A DNA stretch of 64,000 nucleotides from Proteobacteria bacterium ST_bin11 (GCA_002083615.1 MSXO01000003.1:1-64000); one strand, 5' to 3'; shown: positions 25,501-35,738, counted from the stretch's first letter. The notes: generated by a model from the sequence alone, not told the origin. Program-made: numbers and translations.

Positions 25501-28092
25501 GACGGCCGCATCGTTAGCGCCAATCGTGCCTCTCTGGAGATGTTGGGACTGGAGAGCACAGACACCCTGAAAAACCTTAGCCCAGCCCAGCTATCGCCGG
25601 AATATCAGTTTGATGGACAGCCATCTGCGCTCAAGGCCGAAGAAATGATGCGCATCGCCTTGGAAACCGGCAGCCACCAATTCGAATGGATGCATGTCCG
25701 CGCCAATGGCGAGTGTTTCCCAGTCGAGGTCTTGCTTACCGCTATCCGCAGCAACAACAAAACTCTGTTGCATACCGTCTGGCGCGACATAACCGAAAAG
25801 AAAAAGAACGAAAGAGAGCTCGCCAGCTATCGCCAGCATCTGGAAGCCTTGGTCGCCGAACGTACCATCGAGTTGAAATCTGCGAATGAGCAACTGAAAA
25901 TCAGTGAAGAGCGGTTGGGCTTTGCACTCGCCGCCAGTAATGACGGCATTTGGGACTGGAATATTGGCGACAACTCCTGTTATTGCAATAAGGCTTATTT
26001 TGAAATGTTGGGCTATGAACCTGGTGAGCTGGGGCAGTCTGCAGACAGCCATTGGATACAATTGTTGGATCCAGAGCAAAGAACTGAGATTGTTAGACAA
26101 GCGCAAAATGAACTGCAAACAAAGGGTTTTTACGAATTGGAGTTTCAAATGCAGGCCAAGGATGGCAGCTACAAATGGATTTTGAGCCGCGCCAAAGTAG
26201 TCGAACGGGACCAAAACGGTCAGGCCCTTCGCGCAGTGGGCACCCACACTGACCTTACGGCCCGCAAGGAATTGGAACTGGCCATGCTGGCTGCGAAAGA
26301 GCAAGCCGAAGCCGCCAGTCTGTCGAAAAGCACATTTCTGGCCAATATGAGCCATGAAATACGCACCCCGATGAATGCCATTTTAGGCATGTCGCATCTC
26401 TTGCAGCATGAGCTAAACAAACCCGAGCAATTGGATAAGCTCGGCAAAATAACCTATGCGAGCAAGCATTTGCTCGGCTTGATCAACGACATTCTCGATC
26501 TATCAAAAATCGAAGCAGAGCGTTTGCTGATAGAAGAAACCCCCATTAACTTAGCGGCGTTGCTTGATCACGCTTACAGCATGATGGCCGAACGGGCGCG
26601 CGGTAAAGGCCTGAGTCTTTCAAAAGAACTGGATGACGCTTTAGCCTGTATGCCATTGCTCGGTGACCCGCTGCGGATCGGCCAAATTTTGATCAATTAT
26701 CTAGGCAACGCCATCAAGTTCACAGAAGCCGGAGAAATCTCCCTTAAAGCCGAGTTGCTGTCGCAATCGGCTGAACATATCGAGGTCCGTTTCGAAGTGC
26801 GGGATACGGGCATAGGCCTAGATCAGGAACAACAAGCCCGAGTGTTCGATGCGTTCGAGCAAGGTCAAAGCTCAACCACCCGTAAATACGGTGGCACCGG
26901 CTTGGGCCTAACTATTAGCCGGCGCCTGGCCAATATGATGGGGGGCACGGTCGGCCTCAGCAGCAAACCCGGCTTGGGGAGTACGTTTTGGTTTACCGTA
27001 AAACTGAAGCCCGACCACAATCCAAGGGGTGCGGTGCTTGCTGCCCCCAACGCTGATTTTCGGCGACGGGCAACCATCCTGCTCGTGGAAGACAATGAAA
27101 TCAATCAAGAAGTAGCCAAAGAGTTATTGGAAGCGACGGGCTTGACGGTCGAACTCGCCAATCACGGCGCCGAGGCCTTAAGCATGCTAAAAAACCGGCT
27201 CTACGATTTGGTCCTGATGGATATGCATATGCCGACCATGGACGGCCTGGAGGCTACCCGGCTGATTCGCCAATTACCCACCTGCCAGACCCTACCTATC
27301 ATCGCGATGACCGCCAATGCATTTCAAGAAGATCGCTTGGAGTGCTTGGGTGCTGGCATGAACGACTTTCTTGCCAAACCGGTTGATCCCGATATTTTAT
27401 TTGCGATGTTGAGCCGTTGGCTGCCCGACCAGAGCCGCCCGCCCAAACAGCTATCCGCCGAAGCAGCGAGGCCGGGCAAGGCTATGATTCTGGACACTGC
27501 CATCGGGTTGCGCAGCTTTGCCGGCAAGCAACGCAGTTACCAAAACATGTTGCAGCGTTTTGTCGATTCGCATCTCGATGACGCGCGGAGAATACTTGAA
27601 TCACTAGAAGCCGACGACATGCAAACCGCGCAACGGCTGGCTCACACCCTGAAGGGCGTTGCTGCAACATTGGGCCTGGAACAGGTTCGCGGCTTAGCGG
27701 CTGTTTTGGAACAAAGTATAAAATCCAGTGCAGAGCGGTCAGCTATTTTAACCGGCGGCGCCGAACTGAGTTTGGCTCTGGCGGCGGCAGCGACAGATAT
27801 TCGCGCGATACTGGTGCATACGACCCCGAATGAGAAAACTGCCATTACCCTCGACATTAGCCAACTTAGGACGCTTTTGCCAAATCTGTTGGCTATGCTG
27901 GCAAACGACAATATCGACGCCGTCGAAAACTGGCGTAAAGTCGCACCGAGTCTGTCTAACCTGCTAGACGAAACGGAAAAGATCGGCACAATTACCCGGC
28001 AAATTGAAAGTTACGATCTACCCGGCGCGCTGGAAAGCTTGCGCCAGTTGCTTGGTCAACAGCCGCAATTCGCAGAATTTGTTAAGGCCTAG
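22534..28092 (+). CDS. MASE1 multi-PAS hybrid histidine kinase with receiver and HPt domains
   Basis: The 1852-residue protein starts with a MASE1-type membrane sensor (about 1-335, with a hydrophilic insert near 190-225). About six PAS/PAC units follow, with a possible GAF-like region near 480-590. The kinase core has the phosphorylated His1274 (MSHEIRTPMN) and an HATPase with NYLGNAIKF, DTGIGL and GTGLGLTIS. A receiver domain follows with Asp1563 (LVLMDMHMPTMDG), then an HPt domain with His1704 (AHTLKGVAATLG). All phosphorelay residues are present. The relay needs an external receiver partner, which is not adjacent. The ligand cannot be told from sequence. It stands between mtaD and mtnA, which are neighbours in pseudomonads. 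Confidence 0.93.
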   Translation: MPKLSVGTHLKLIAVASVYTLTGLVSLLCFNPDGSASIFFAASGVALAAILLGGRPYIWAVLLGALALNLLQGKSLLTATVISFGSLAGAGVGAWLVRRYRRFDVRLPTLRDYLALICLGGFIACALPAFVGAAALLKSGFIESDAFASTLLNWWMGDSLGIILVTPLILVWRDTPSQLSAQLLCSLRTGPLAGQSAPGPDKRGPNESRPTTGAGVKKTAETVGGAILALVLNGLLGQVVFLDWLHANLGGYAKSHWLFLSITWIAARFGTRTTTLALTITAVQAMLGSSQHRWGFFEHDLGNQHELNYWIFISVLSIVGMALASYFSERQRNLETVREKEELFRTLIKAMPDMVWLKDPNGVYLLCNPSFEPLCGATEEQVVGKTDYDFVNTELADFFRERDFAAIAAGKPCMNKEWLTYADGHHTALYETIKTPVNTSDGKLLGILGVARDITETQRIQMQLQERIKERQCLFAIFRATEDKEQSPVEMLQSVADKLPSGWQYPEITAVRILWEGISVTSSNFRETPYQISAQLNTQTGSPGQISIFYLESRPSEQEGPFLREERALLTTVAERLSTVLDQHLVHLQLKEREEIHRTIVAEALDSIALIAPDTLGFIEFNDTACNSLGYSREEFARLTVPDILVDKNRIKIRQQLHALINQGSASFDTWHRHKDGRLRDVNVRIKLVKFRERNYFAAIWTDTTEQKQLLQELTEKAELHRVLVDNSPDGIVIIDQNHRVIEANKRFCDMLGYTLEEVLQLYTWDFEAEFNEQQIRENFADLSNTDKVIESRHRRKDASCFDVEVSISGVNWGNTNLVFCVCRDITARKQITNQLADERRRLTDIIEATHAGTWEWNLQTGKAVFNERWAEIFGYHLSGLQPFTTHSWEQFVHPEDLKLANRLLEQHLAGHSDYYQCDLRMRHRDGHWIWVADRGRVTQRLANGEPLIVSGTHIDITERREAEQRIRESEERFRTLFEDTKEAVTILEDGRIVSANRASLEMLGLESTDTLKNLSPAQLSPEYQFDGQPSALKAEEMMRIALETGSHQFEWMHVRANGECFPVEVLLTAIRSNNKTLLHTVWRDITEKKKNERELASYRQHLEALVAERTIELKSANEQLKISEERLGFALAASNDGIWDWNIGDNSCYCNKAYFEMLGYEPGELGQSADSHWIQLLDPEQRTEIVRQAQNELQTKGFYELEFQMQAKDGSYKWILSRAKVVERDQNGQALRAVGTHTDLTARKELELAMLAAKEQAEAASLSKSTFLANMSHEIRTPMNAILGMSHLLQHELNKPEQLDKLGKITYASKHLLGLINDILDLSKIEAERLLIEETPINLAALLDHAYSMMAERARGKGLSLSKELDDALACMPLLGDPLRIGQILINYLGNAIKFTEAGEISLKAELLSQSAEHIEVRFEVRDTGIGLDQEQQARVFDAFEQGQSSTTRKYGGTGLGLTISRRLANMMGGTVGLSSKPGLGSTFWFTVKLKPDHNPRGAVLAAPNADFRRRATILLVEDNEINQEVAKELLEATGLTVELANHGAEALSMLKNRLYDLVLMDMHMPTMDGLEATRLIRQLPTCQTLPIIAMTANAFQEDRLECLGAGMNDFLAKPVDPDILFAMLSRWLPDQSRPPKQLSAEAARPGKAMILDTAIGLRSFAGKQRSYQNMLQRFVDSHLDDARRILESLEADDMQTAQRLAHTLKGVAATLGLEQVRGLAAVLEQSIKSSAERSAILTGGAELSLALAAAATDIRAILVHTTPNEKTAITLDISQLRTLLPNLLAMLANDNIDAVENWRKVAPSLSNLLDETEKIGTITRQIESYDLPGALESLRQLLGQQPQFAEFVKA

Positions 28093-28349
28093 ACGGCAAT
28101 TTATCCGCGCGCAAATCCACTAGCGCGGCAGCAACTGCAAAAACGCCTTAAAATAGCCTCTTACGTTAGGGCTGCAGCCGATTCACTTAGCCTCGCATCG
28201 ACAAATGGTCGCTGCAGCGCTTGCAGAAGCCCATTTTAAGACTTGAGTGGCTGCACCTTGCCAACGGCTCCAGCACCAATGCCCTCAGAGCATGCCGGTG
28301 AGCAAAAACCACCTGAATAACTTATTCTTTAGATTGAATTGGAACCACA

Positions 28350-29380
<1,031 letters not shown>

Positions 29381-29387
<7 letters not shown>

Positions 29388-30124
29388 ATTTACCGCGCGG
29401 CAACAACCCCTTATTTGCCATAGAATGCTTGTGGCAGGGCGTGAAAATGCTCACCCATCCCGAGTTACGCAAATATCTCTTAATTCCGTTATTCATCAAT
29501 ATGGTGTTGTACACCGGCGCGTTCGTGCTGGGCTACCATTCGGTATCTGCTTTGATTCATTCCTTCATTCCGGACTGGTTGTCCTGGCTGAATTGGATTT
29601 TGTGGCCACTGTTTTTTGTTAGCTTTTTGATCATCGGCTTTTTTACCTTTACCCTGTTTGCCAATTTAATCGCCGCGCCGTATTACAGCCAGTTAGCGGC
29701 CAAGACCCTGCAATTGATCAGCGGCGGCAGTATGCTTAAAGCCGATCTGCCCTGGGATAAGGTGTTTTTCGGCGAATTGCGCCGAGTCGGTTATCTGTTG
29801 CTGCGAGTCTTACCCTTGCTGGTGCTGTTTTTGATTCCGGTGGTCAATCTGATCGCACCTTTACTTTGGGCAGTGTTTGCTGCGTGGGGTATCGCGATGG
29901 AGTTTTTGGCGTACCCGCTGGAAGAACGCGGAATGCCGTTTCCTGAGCAGAAACAATTCATGAAGCAGACACGTTGGGGGGTGATAAGCTTCGGCGGCTT
30001 GACTGGCTTGGGTCTGACTTTGCCTATCGTCAATTTGTTGATGGGTCAGGCAGCGGTGATCGGCGCGACGATTTATGTCTACCGTTTAGCCCAAGCACAA
30101 TCTTCCGAGCCGCAATCAACCTAA
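29381..30124 (+). CDS. cysZ: CysZ-type sulfate transporter (EI24/DUF540 family)
   Basis: The 247-residue membrane protein has the CysZ layout: an N-terminal GxxxLxxxxxxLLxHPELRKYLLIPL segment, two long helices, the FANLIAAPYYSQLA motif near residue 92 and a C-terminal helical hairpin (GGLTGLGLTLPIVNLLMGQAAVIGA). CysZ proteins import sulfate for cysteine synthesis. Overlap with mtnA joins sulfur uptake to sulfur salvage. A strong stem-loop follows at 30136-30158. Confidence 0.88.
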
Positions 30125-30135
30125 TCCCCTGACAC

Positions 30136-30158
30136 AAAAACCCCGGCCTAAACCGGGG
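30136..30158 (-). terminator. terminator between cysZ and the copper receptor gene
   Basis: CCCCGG (30141-30146) pairs with CCGGGG (30153-30158). On the minus strand the stem is followed by TTTTT, so it best serves the receptor gene that ends at 30180. It sits between two convergent genes and may also slow transcription from cysZ. Confidence 0.75.
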
Positions 30159-30179
30159 TAGTTGATGGGTTGTGTGTAT

Positions 30180-32575
30180 TTAGAACTTGATGGTCAAGCC
30201 CACAAATGCCGAGCGTCCCATGCCGGCAACGTTTCTGCCCCAGGGCACCGTGACGTTGGCCGGCGCAGTCGGATTCATACCATAACGATCGCCCAAATAC
30301 GCGCCCGCCAAGGGATGGTAATACTGCTTATCCAGCACGTTATCCAGACCCACATCAAAACGCACCTTGCCCCACTCGTAGCCGGTTCTGGCGTTCAACA
30401 GAATGTAAGAAGCGGTCTCGGTTTCGTTGCGAATGGCTTGCACGTCGTCTTTACCGTCAACAAACTGCATTTCTATCGCGCTTTGCCAGTCATGCAGACG
30501 GTGGTCCAGGCTCAGTTTCATGTTGAACGGCATGATGTGATACAGATTGCCGCCGTCCATGCGCTCGCCGCGCACGTAACTCATGGTGGTATGCGTCGCA
30601 AATTCACCGACAGTTTGGTCTTTATACAGCCGCGCCCGCCCTGACACATCCATACCCACAGCCTGGCATCGTGATTGGCGTATTGCAAATAGACGAAGGT
30701 GTTAGTGGCGGTTTGCGGCGTGGCTTTGCAACCGCTGGCTGCCGCATTCGAGGCGCTGACGCAGCGGTCGGCATCGATAAAGTTGTTCACGTAAGTGAAA
30801 TAAGGCGTGACGTTAACTTCCCACAGATTGTTTTTCGGCTCGTGAAATGCGCCGGTCAAGCTAAGGGTGTGCGCAGTTTCCTCGGTCAAGTCCATATTGC
30901 CGATGTAGCCGTTACCGTCGCCATGCCAGCCTATCATCGCCATATCCATGTTGCGCGCGCCCCAGACATAGCGCTCGTATAAATTAGGCGCGCGGTTTTT
31001 CCGTGCGTAACCCAATTCGTATTGGCTCATGTCGTTGGGAGTGAACTGCACCAGGGCAGTGACGTCGAAGGTGTCGTTGCTGCGCTCGCGGTCGCGGGCG
31101 TTGAAAGCATTGGCCGCATTGAGCGCCGTAATCGCCCCGGCTCGATCCACCGTACGCGCCGGACCGGTGTTGATTAAATCGGGGTTGTAGGGCTGAACAG
31201 CGCCGGTATTGGCGGTGGTGTGGTCGTAGCGTAGACCTAACAAGCTGCGCCATTTCGCATCCCAATTCGCTTCCCATTCGCCAAAAAACCCTACCCGGTC
31301 GCGCTCGCCATTGTTGATGTTCAGATAGGCTTCAGGGGCCATCATCCAATAAGCACTGCGGGCATCGGTGTTATTGGCGGCAATGCTCGTATTGGTGTGT
31401 ACCGGCGGCCAGAAATCGTTGATTCTATTGCTGTGATATTCGTTGCCGATGCGGAAGGTGTCGCGCTTGTTGAAGGGAATTTCAGCTTGGATTTTATATC
31501 CCAGGTTGCGACCACGGGTTTCCATCGGCATTCGATCATTCGGTGGCGCAAATGTACCGCCGCTAGCCGTGCCGTCGAGAAACCGGTTGTGTTTGTCGTC
31601 ACCGATATCCATGCTGTGCTGCGTGCTTTCGAAATAGAATTTGCTCTCCAGCGAACCCCAGTCGAAGTTACCTTTGTGCATGATGTTGCCGAAGATACTA
31701 TCGTTGTTGGTCAAGTCCATCCGTTGATTGGGAAAGCCCTGGAACGGAATGTGCTGCTGACCGCCGCGGATCACCACCAAGTGTTTGTCGGTTTTGAACG
31801 ACAATGCCGCCGAGTGGTTCTGATTTTCATATGCGGTAGAACTGACTATCTGGCCGTTGCCATCGTTGTAATTCATGCTCTCGGTGTGCGAGCCGGTATA
31901 GTCCAATCTCACATTCTGAGTCGCCACGCCGGCAGCGATGCTGCCGCCAAAGGCGTCGCCGTTGCTGCGGTAAAACGAAGAGACGCCGCCGTCCAGCAAA
32001 ATATCTTTGCCCGGCTCGGCAAACACCGGTTCCGGGGTTTGCACCGAAATCGTCCCGCCGATACTGTCACCACCCAAGCTTACCGGCGTCACGCCAGTCA
32101 AAATGGTGATCTTGCCAATATTGCTGCGGTCGATATACGACAACGGCGGATTCATGTGGTTGGCGCACGCCGAAGTTAACGTCATGCCGTTGATGTCGAT
32201 TTTCACCCGGTCGTCGTTGAGGCCATGGATCACCGGCAAACTGGAGACGCCACCGGCACCGTATAAACTCACACCCGGCGTATCTTCTAGCAATTTGGCG
32301 GTATCGCTAATTGCCGCGCGCTTGCTGGTGAGAATATCCGCTTCCATCTCCGAAGCATTCAATGCCTTTACTCCGGGGAACTTGTCGGTGACGATGACTT
32401 TTTCCAATACCACGTCCCCGTCCAAACCATCCTGTAGATATTCCTCGGCGTTAACCACCGCCGTAAAACCGAGAAACACCCCAGTACTCAACAAGCCAAT
32501 CAAGCTCAAGCCGGTCTTTACTGAAGTGTGAACATGCCGGCCCGTTTGCTGGTTGCCTGCGCAGATTTTTTTCAT
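30180..32575 (-). pseudogene. OprC-like TonB-dependent copper receptor, frameshifted
   Basis: Two overlapping frames together encode a full TonB-dependent receptor: N-terminal segment with a TonB-box-like region and plug domain (DTAKLLEDTPGVSLYG), then a beta-barrel ending in the terminal Phe of outer-membrane proteins (VGLTIKF). Frame one runs from ATG 32575 to about residue 639 (YANHDARL); the rest continues in another frame from GMDVSGRARLY. Restoring one G in the GGG run at 30655-30657 reads L-W-G-M-D through the junction. The plug carries C137-x3-M141 (SACANHMNPP) and the barrel H320-x-M322, the two halves of the copper site known from OprC, at near-identical spacing. It probably imports copper when intact. 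Confidence 0.82.
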
Positions 32576-32816
32576 AGTTCGCCTTTCGAAAGTCAAAAAA
32601 TAACTTCAATTTGCTGTTCTCGGCGCCAAGATCACCAACACCACATGCCCTTGAAACCGTCAAAAAAGCTGGAACGCTGCAAAGTTCCCAGATAATTTTA
32701 AGATCGACACTGGCCAATGATCTTGGCTAGACCTATTAGATACACCAAATTAAAGCGAACCATATTGTAATATTAGAATTTTTTAATATAAATAATTTAA
32801 CTATGTTATTTAACTG
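32576..32816. promoter_or_regulatory. divergent intergenic region between receptor gene and small ORFs
   Basis: About 240 bases, very AT-rich from 32755 to 32815 with TAATATTA and TTAATATAAATAATTTAA stretches that could provide promoters in both directions. I could not recognise a Fur or CueR-type box with confidence. Confidence 0.4.
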
Positions 32817-32999
32817 ATGTATTCAATGAATTTCAAACATTTACGCCTCACAACTGGCCATCATCAACTTGACGTTGACCTTAATTTTGCAAGCAACAGC
32901 CTCGAAACACCCGATGTCTATCTTAAGTTTTGCGGTGGCTCGTTGCCGCAACATACAATAATCGGTTTTTGGCCATTAACCTTCGAGAACCCACTATGA
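32817..32999 (+). CDS. possible small protein upstream of the DUF1289-like gene
   Basis: A 60-codon frame (MYSMNFKHLRLTTGHHQ...) ends with TGA overlapping the ATG of the next gene (ATGA at 32996-32999). The downstream gene has a poor ribosome site of its own, so coupled translation would make sense. The product is cytosolic-looking with no recognised family. It could also be a leader peptide or chance. Confidence 0.35.
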   Translation: MYSMNFKHLRLTTGHHQLDVDLNFASNSLETPDVYLKFCGGSLPQHTIIGFWPLTFENPL

Positions 33000-33202
33000 A
33001 ATATCAACCTTGTATCGACCAATGCACCTCGGAAGGCACCCATTGCGGAGGCTGCGGCAGGTCGCACCAGGAAATCACCGATACGAAAAGACTGGTGACA
33101 TCAGTCGTCGAGTTTATCCGGGAGCATGACTACGAAAATCCGGAAGACTTTGTGGCAAAAATCAGCAAAAGCATACTGAAAAAGCTGCAAAAACCCGCCT
33201 GA
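32996..33202 (+). CDS. small cysteine protein, DUF1289-like
   Basis: The 68-residue product begins with the pattern C6-x3-C10-x6-C17-x2-C20 (PCIDQCTSEGTHCGGCGRSHQEI), close to the N-terminus of DUF1289 proteins, where these cysteines are thought to bind a metal or iron-sulfur centre. The remaining half is helical and basic and does not match the usual short DUF1289 tail. It stands divergently from the copper receptor. ATG 32996 is chosen over an upstream in-frame start at 32930 because the cysteine motif normally sits at the very N-terminus. A terminator follows at 33262. Confidence 0.7.
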   Translation: MKYQPCIDQCTSEGTHCGGCGRSHQEITDTKRLVTSVVEFIREHDYENPEDFVAKISKSILKKLQKPA

Positions 33203-33261
33203 CTGTTTTAAGTAATTGGCCCCTAGCCTGTGCGCGAGAGCATGTTGGCGCTAGCCTGAAT

Positions 33262-33290
33262 AAAAAAAACGCCCTGGATGGGCGTTTTTT
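33262..33290. terminator. bidirectional rho-independent terminator
   Basis: AAAAAAACGCCC and GGGCGTTTTTT form a stem with the loop TGGAT. Poly-A before and poly-T after make it work in both directions, serving the DUF1289-like gene and the convergent PEP-CTERM gene. Confidence 0.9.
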
Positions 33291-33316
33291 CTACTATGCC
33301 TAGGCGGTTATTCCAA

Positions 33317-33877
33317 TCAAGCTTTACGCTCCTTCAGCCTGATGAATCCCAACAGTGCTGATCCAAACAGCCAAACCGCACCCGGCACCGGCACAGCGGC
33401 TGGAGTGACTGTCACTAAGTCGTCGCTGTAAGATGTCGAATTGCTGGCTTTATCGAACACCGCACCACCGAAACCACCAAAGCCCATGCCGCTGTAATAA
33501 TCAAAGCCCGTGTTACCAAAGAAATTAGTGGCGATCAGCTCCTGTTGGGCCCCATTGATCTCGTCACCAAGATAAGGGCTGCCAACGTTGTAAACCAAAA
33601 CCGATAAATCGGCCAGGTTGTGAGAAAACGCAGCGACAATCGAATTGCCCGAGAACGATAAAGAAAACGCTGAGATTTCGTTAAAGTTCATACCGAAATT
33701 GGCGCTTCCCACGTTAATCTGCCCAGAGTTATTGGCATCATTGACGGTGAAACTACCGGAAATAGTAGCGCCTTCGTCGAAGCCGGTTTGGACAAAATTG
33801 TAAACGGCCGCCTCAGCGCCGGGAGCTAACAGCGCGGCTACTAACACTAACGCCAGCTTTAGAGAGAGTTTTGTCAT
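33317..33877 (-). CDS. secreted protein with PEP-CTERM-like (VPVPGA) sorting tail
   Basis: The 186-residue product has a signal peptide (1-23, GAEA) and ends VPVPGAVWLFGSALLGFIRL plus KERKA, an exosortase-type tail closely similar in plan to that of the protein at 686-1372. The middle part is a beta-rich region with FDEGATISGSFTVNDANNSG near residue 33, as in many PEP-CTERM proteins with a DUF4114-like or SGNH-free beta-sandwich character. The exact role is unknown. It follows the secreted protein at 33889 by 11 bases, so the two form a small operon. Confidence 0.85.
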   Translation of the reverse strand: MTKLSLKLALVLVAALLAPGAEAAVYNFVQTGFDEGATISGSFTVNDANNSGQINVGSANFGMNFNEISAFSLSFSGNSIVAAFSHNLADLSVLVYNVGSPYLGDEINGAQQELIATNFFGNTGFDYYSGMGFGGFGGAVFDKASNSTSYSDDLVTVTPAAVPVPGAVWLFGSALLGFIRLKERKA

Positions 33878-33888
33878 GTTAAGCAGAC

Positions 33889-34347
33889 CTATTGCGCGGG
33901 AGTAGAGGGAAGGAATGGCGAAAAGCGGGTGCCCGCAGAAGTACCGAGCAAGCCGAAGTTATTGGTCCATTGGCCGATGAATGATTGTTTGTCAGGGGTA
34001 AATTGCAAATCAAAGGATGACTGCACGGTGACGCCAGGCGCCGGGGAAAAGTCTAATTGCGCGACCGCCGAGCAATCGCTGTTGATGCTGGCGTTACCAT
34101 TGACCGGGCCAGCGAATCCTGGCGTGATCGCACCATTTTGCGTCGTCGTAAACGCACAGCTGCCGCCTACTACACCATTCAGAATGGTAATTTCACACCG
34201 TCCGGTATGCAGATTGGCTAATGCGACACTGTTTTGATACAAAACATAGCTGCCGTTCAAATTAGCGGCTCGACAACCGGGCGCTGCCTGCACTTGACTA
34301 GACACTCCCAACGTGGCGGCAAGTAATAGGTATTTATAATTTTTCAT
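33889..34347 (-). CDS. secreted protein of unknown function
   Basis: The 152-residue product has a signal peptide (1-21, VQAA) and three cysteines in the mature N-terminal half (GCRAANLNGSY, GRCEITI, GGSCAFTT) plus one later (NSDCSA), suggesting disulfides. The segment LNGSYVLYQNSV resembles the start of small beta-barrel exported proteins found in methanotrophs and other environmental proteobacteria, but I cannot name a family. It heads the two-gene unit with the PEP-CTERM protein. Its own promoter should lie in 34348-34440. Confidence 0.7.
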   Translation of the reverse strand: MKNYKYLLLAATLGVSSQVQAAPGCRAANLNGSYVLYQNSVALANLHTGRCEITILNGVVGGSCAFTTTQNGAITPGFAGPVNGNASINSDCSAVAQLDFSPAPGVTVQSSFDLQFTPDKQSFIGQWTNNFGLLGTSAGTRFSPFLPSTPAQ

Positions 34348-34682
34348 CGTGTCCTCTCGAATATCTTGTTAGTTTTTATCTATTCAGCAAATCGCCAACC
34401 CCGGAAAGCCTTTAACAGTCAGTCTCCTCTTGCGGTGGAGAGAGGCTGCGGTGCTCCGCACTGAATAGTTATGTTAGTTTTTGCAATTAGCGAATTACCT
34501 CCAAATCCCTTTCCGCTGCACCGAATTTCCGCTCGATCCAGGGTTTAAAATAGGGCAGTAACCCGAAAATTAACTATCAATCCTTATGCCATCGATTTAA
34601 TACGATTTATAAAACAACAAGATACTGAATTTCCCCCGCTCAATTGGCCTGTCAATACGGACCATCTCAAAGGGTTTTATGA
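34348..34682. other. intergenic region before the AraC gene
   Basis: Contains promoters of two divergent genes. A short GTGC/GCAC hairpin near 34455 is weak. Nothing else is supported. Confidence 0.4.
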
Positions 34683-34729
34683 TAAAAGTTAGTGTTATGT
34701 CACAAATTATTGTAAAAGTAAGTCTTATG
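34683..34729 (+). promoter_or_regulatory. tandem direct repeat, candidate operator for the AraC regulator
   Basis: TAAAAGTTAGTGTTATG (34683-34699) and TAAAAGTAAGTCTTATG (34713-34729) share 15 of 17 positions and are 30 bases apart, about three helical turns. They end 47 bases before the AraC start. AraC-family proteins bind such direct repeats, so autoregulation is likely by inference. Confidence 0.55.
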
Positions 34730-34775
34730 CCCAAGCTGGGTGGGCAAAACCTCAAGGTGAAGGACATTTCAGTAC

Positions 34776-35738
34776 ATGAGCGAGACAAGAAGAACGGGAA
34801 GCAAAAGGTTGCACAGTGACGAACTTTCTTTACAGCCGCTGCCGCAACAACATTGCTTGCGTCAATCCTTGCCCGACCAACTCGGTGAGGGCAGATCGCT
34901 GATATTCCAGCTCGATCCTGATCTCAGTTATATAGAAACCACCTACCAACCTATCAGCGATCTAGCAATCACCAGCAAAATGGATTTTGTTGAACCCCGT
35001 CTGGTAGTCACGCTAGGGATAACCGGTCACAGTCGCTTTATCGGCAGTGATGGGCATGAACTGCGGTTTAGCGAAGGCCACACCACGATTACCAGTTTCG
35101 ATAGCACTAAGGGCGAACGCCAATACCAAGCGAATAAGCCAGTAAAGCAACTACGTTGCTCAATTGGTAAACCCTGGATGGACAGGTATTTGGGCGAAAA
35201 TGAATCGGAGTTTTTCTTTCGGAAACATGCCTTGGCGCTTATAAGCTGCCGACCAACCGCCAGTCAAAGCCTGACCGCCGCCCGCCATTTGCTGAGTTGC
35301 AAGCTCGACGGCCCAATGGCGCCGCTGTTCTTAAACGGCCATGTCATGACGATTTTGGCGAATGAATTAAGTGGGTTATGCCTACCGGAAAAATTTGGCT
35401 ATTCCCGATTCGATGCAAGCAGCCGGAGCCTAGCGGACAAGGCCCGCGAAATCCTCGAACAGCAATACAAAGAACCGCCCTCGCTGGAAAACTTGGCAAA
35501 AACACTAGGCATCAGTCCCTTCAAATTAAAAAATCTGTTCCAGCATTATTTTAGTAACACCCCTCATGGCCTGGTGACCGAGATCAGGATGCAGCATGCT
35601 CATCGCGCACTGACCTTAACTCGGCAACCTGTCAGCCTGGTGGCTGAGATGGTGGGCTACAAACATGCCAGTAATTTCAGCCTAGCGTTTAGTAAATATT
35701 TCGGGGTTTCGCCTAGGCAAATCAGCAAAAAAACGTAA
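34776..35738 (+). CDS. AraC-family transcriptional regulator, PchR-like
   Basis: The 320-residue protein ends in two helix-turn-helix motifs of the AraC type (SLENLAKTLGISPFKLKNLFQHYF near 237-260 and PVSLVAEMVGYKHASNFSLAFSKYFGVSP near 287-315). The N-terminal 220 residues resemble the domain of PchR-type regulators that answer to siderophores or other metal chelates. Proximity to a copper receptor and a metal-transporter-like gene makes a metal-related signal plausible but unproven. A direct repeat lies just upstream. Confidence 0.85.
   Translation: MSETRRTGSKRLHSDELSLQPLPQQHCLRQSLPDQLGEGRSLIFQLDPDLSYIETTYQPISDLAITSKMDFVEPRLVVTLGITGHSRFIGSDGHELRFSEGHTTITSFDSTKGERQYQANKPVKQLRCSIGKPWMDRYLGENESEFFFRKHALALISCRPTASQSLTAARHLLSCKLDGPMAPLFLNGHVMTILANELSGLCLPEKFGYSRFDASSRSLADKAREILEQQYKEPPSLENLAKTLGISPFKLKNLFQHYFSNTPHGLVTEIRMQHAHRALTLTRQPVSLVAEMVGYKHASNFSLAFSKYFGVSPRQISKKT

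Noticed and set aside
31397..32179. 260-codon plus-strand ORF antisense to the copper receptor
   Set aside because: Shadow frame of a strongly coding gene on the other strand.
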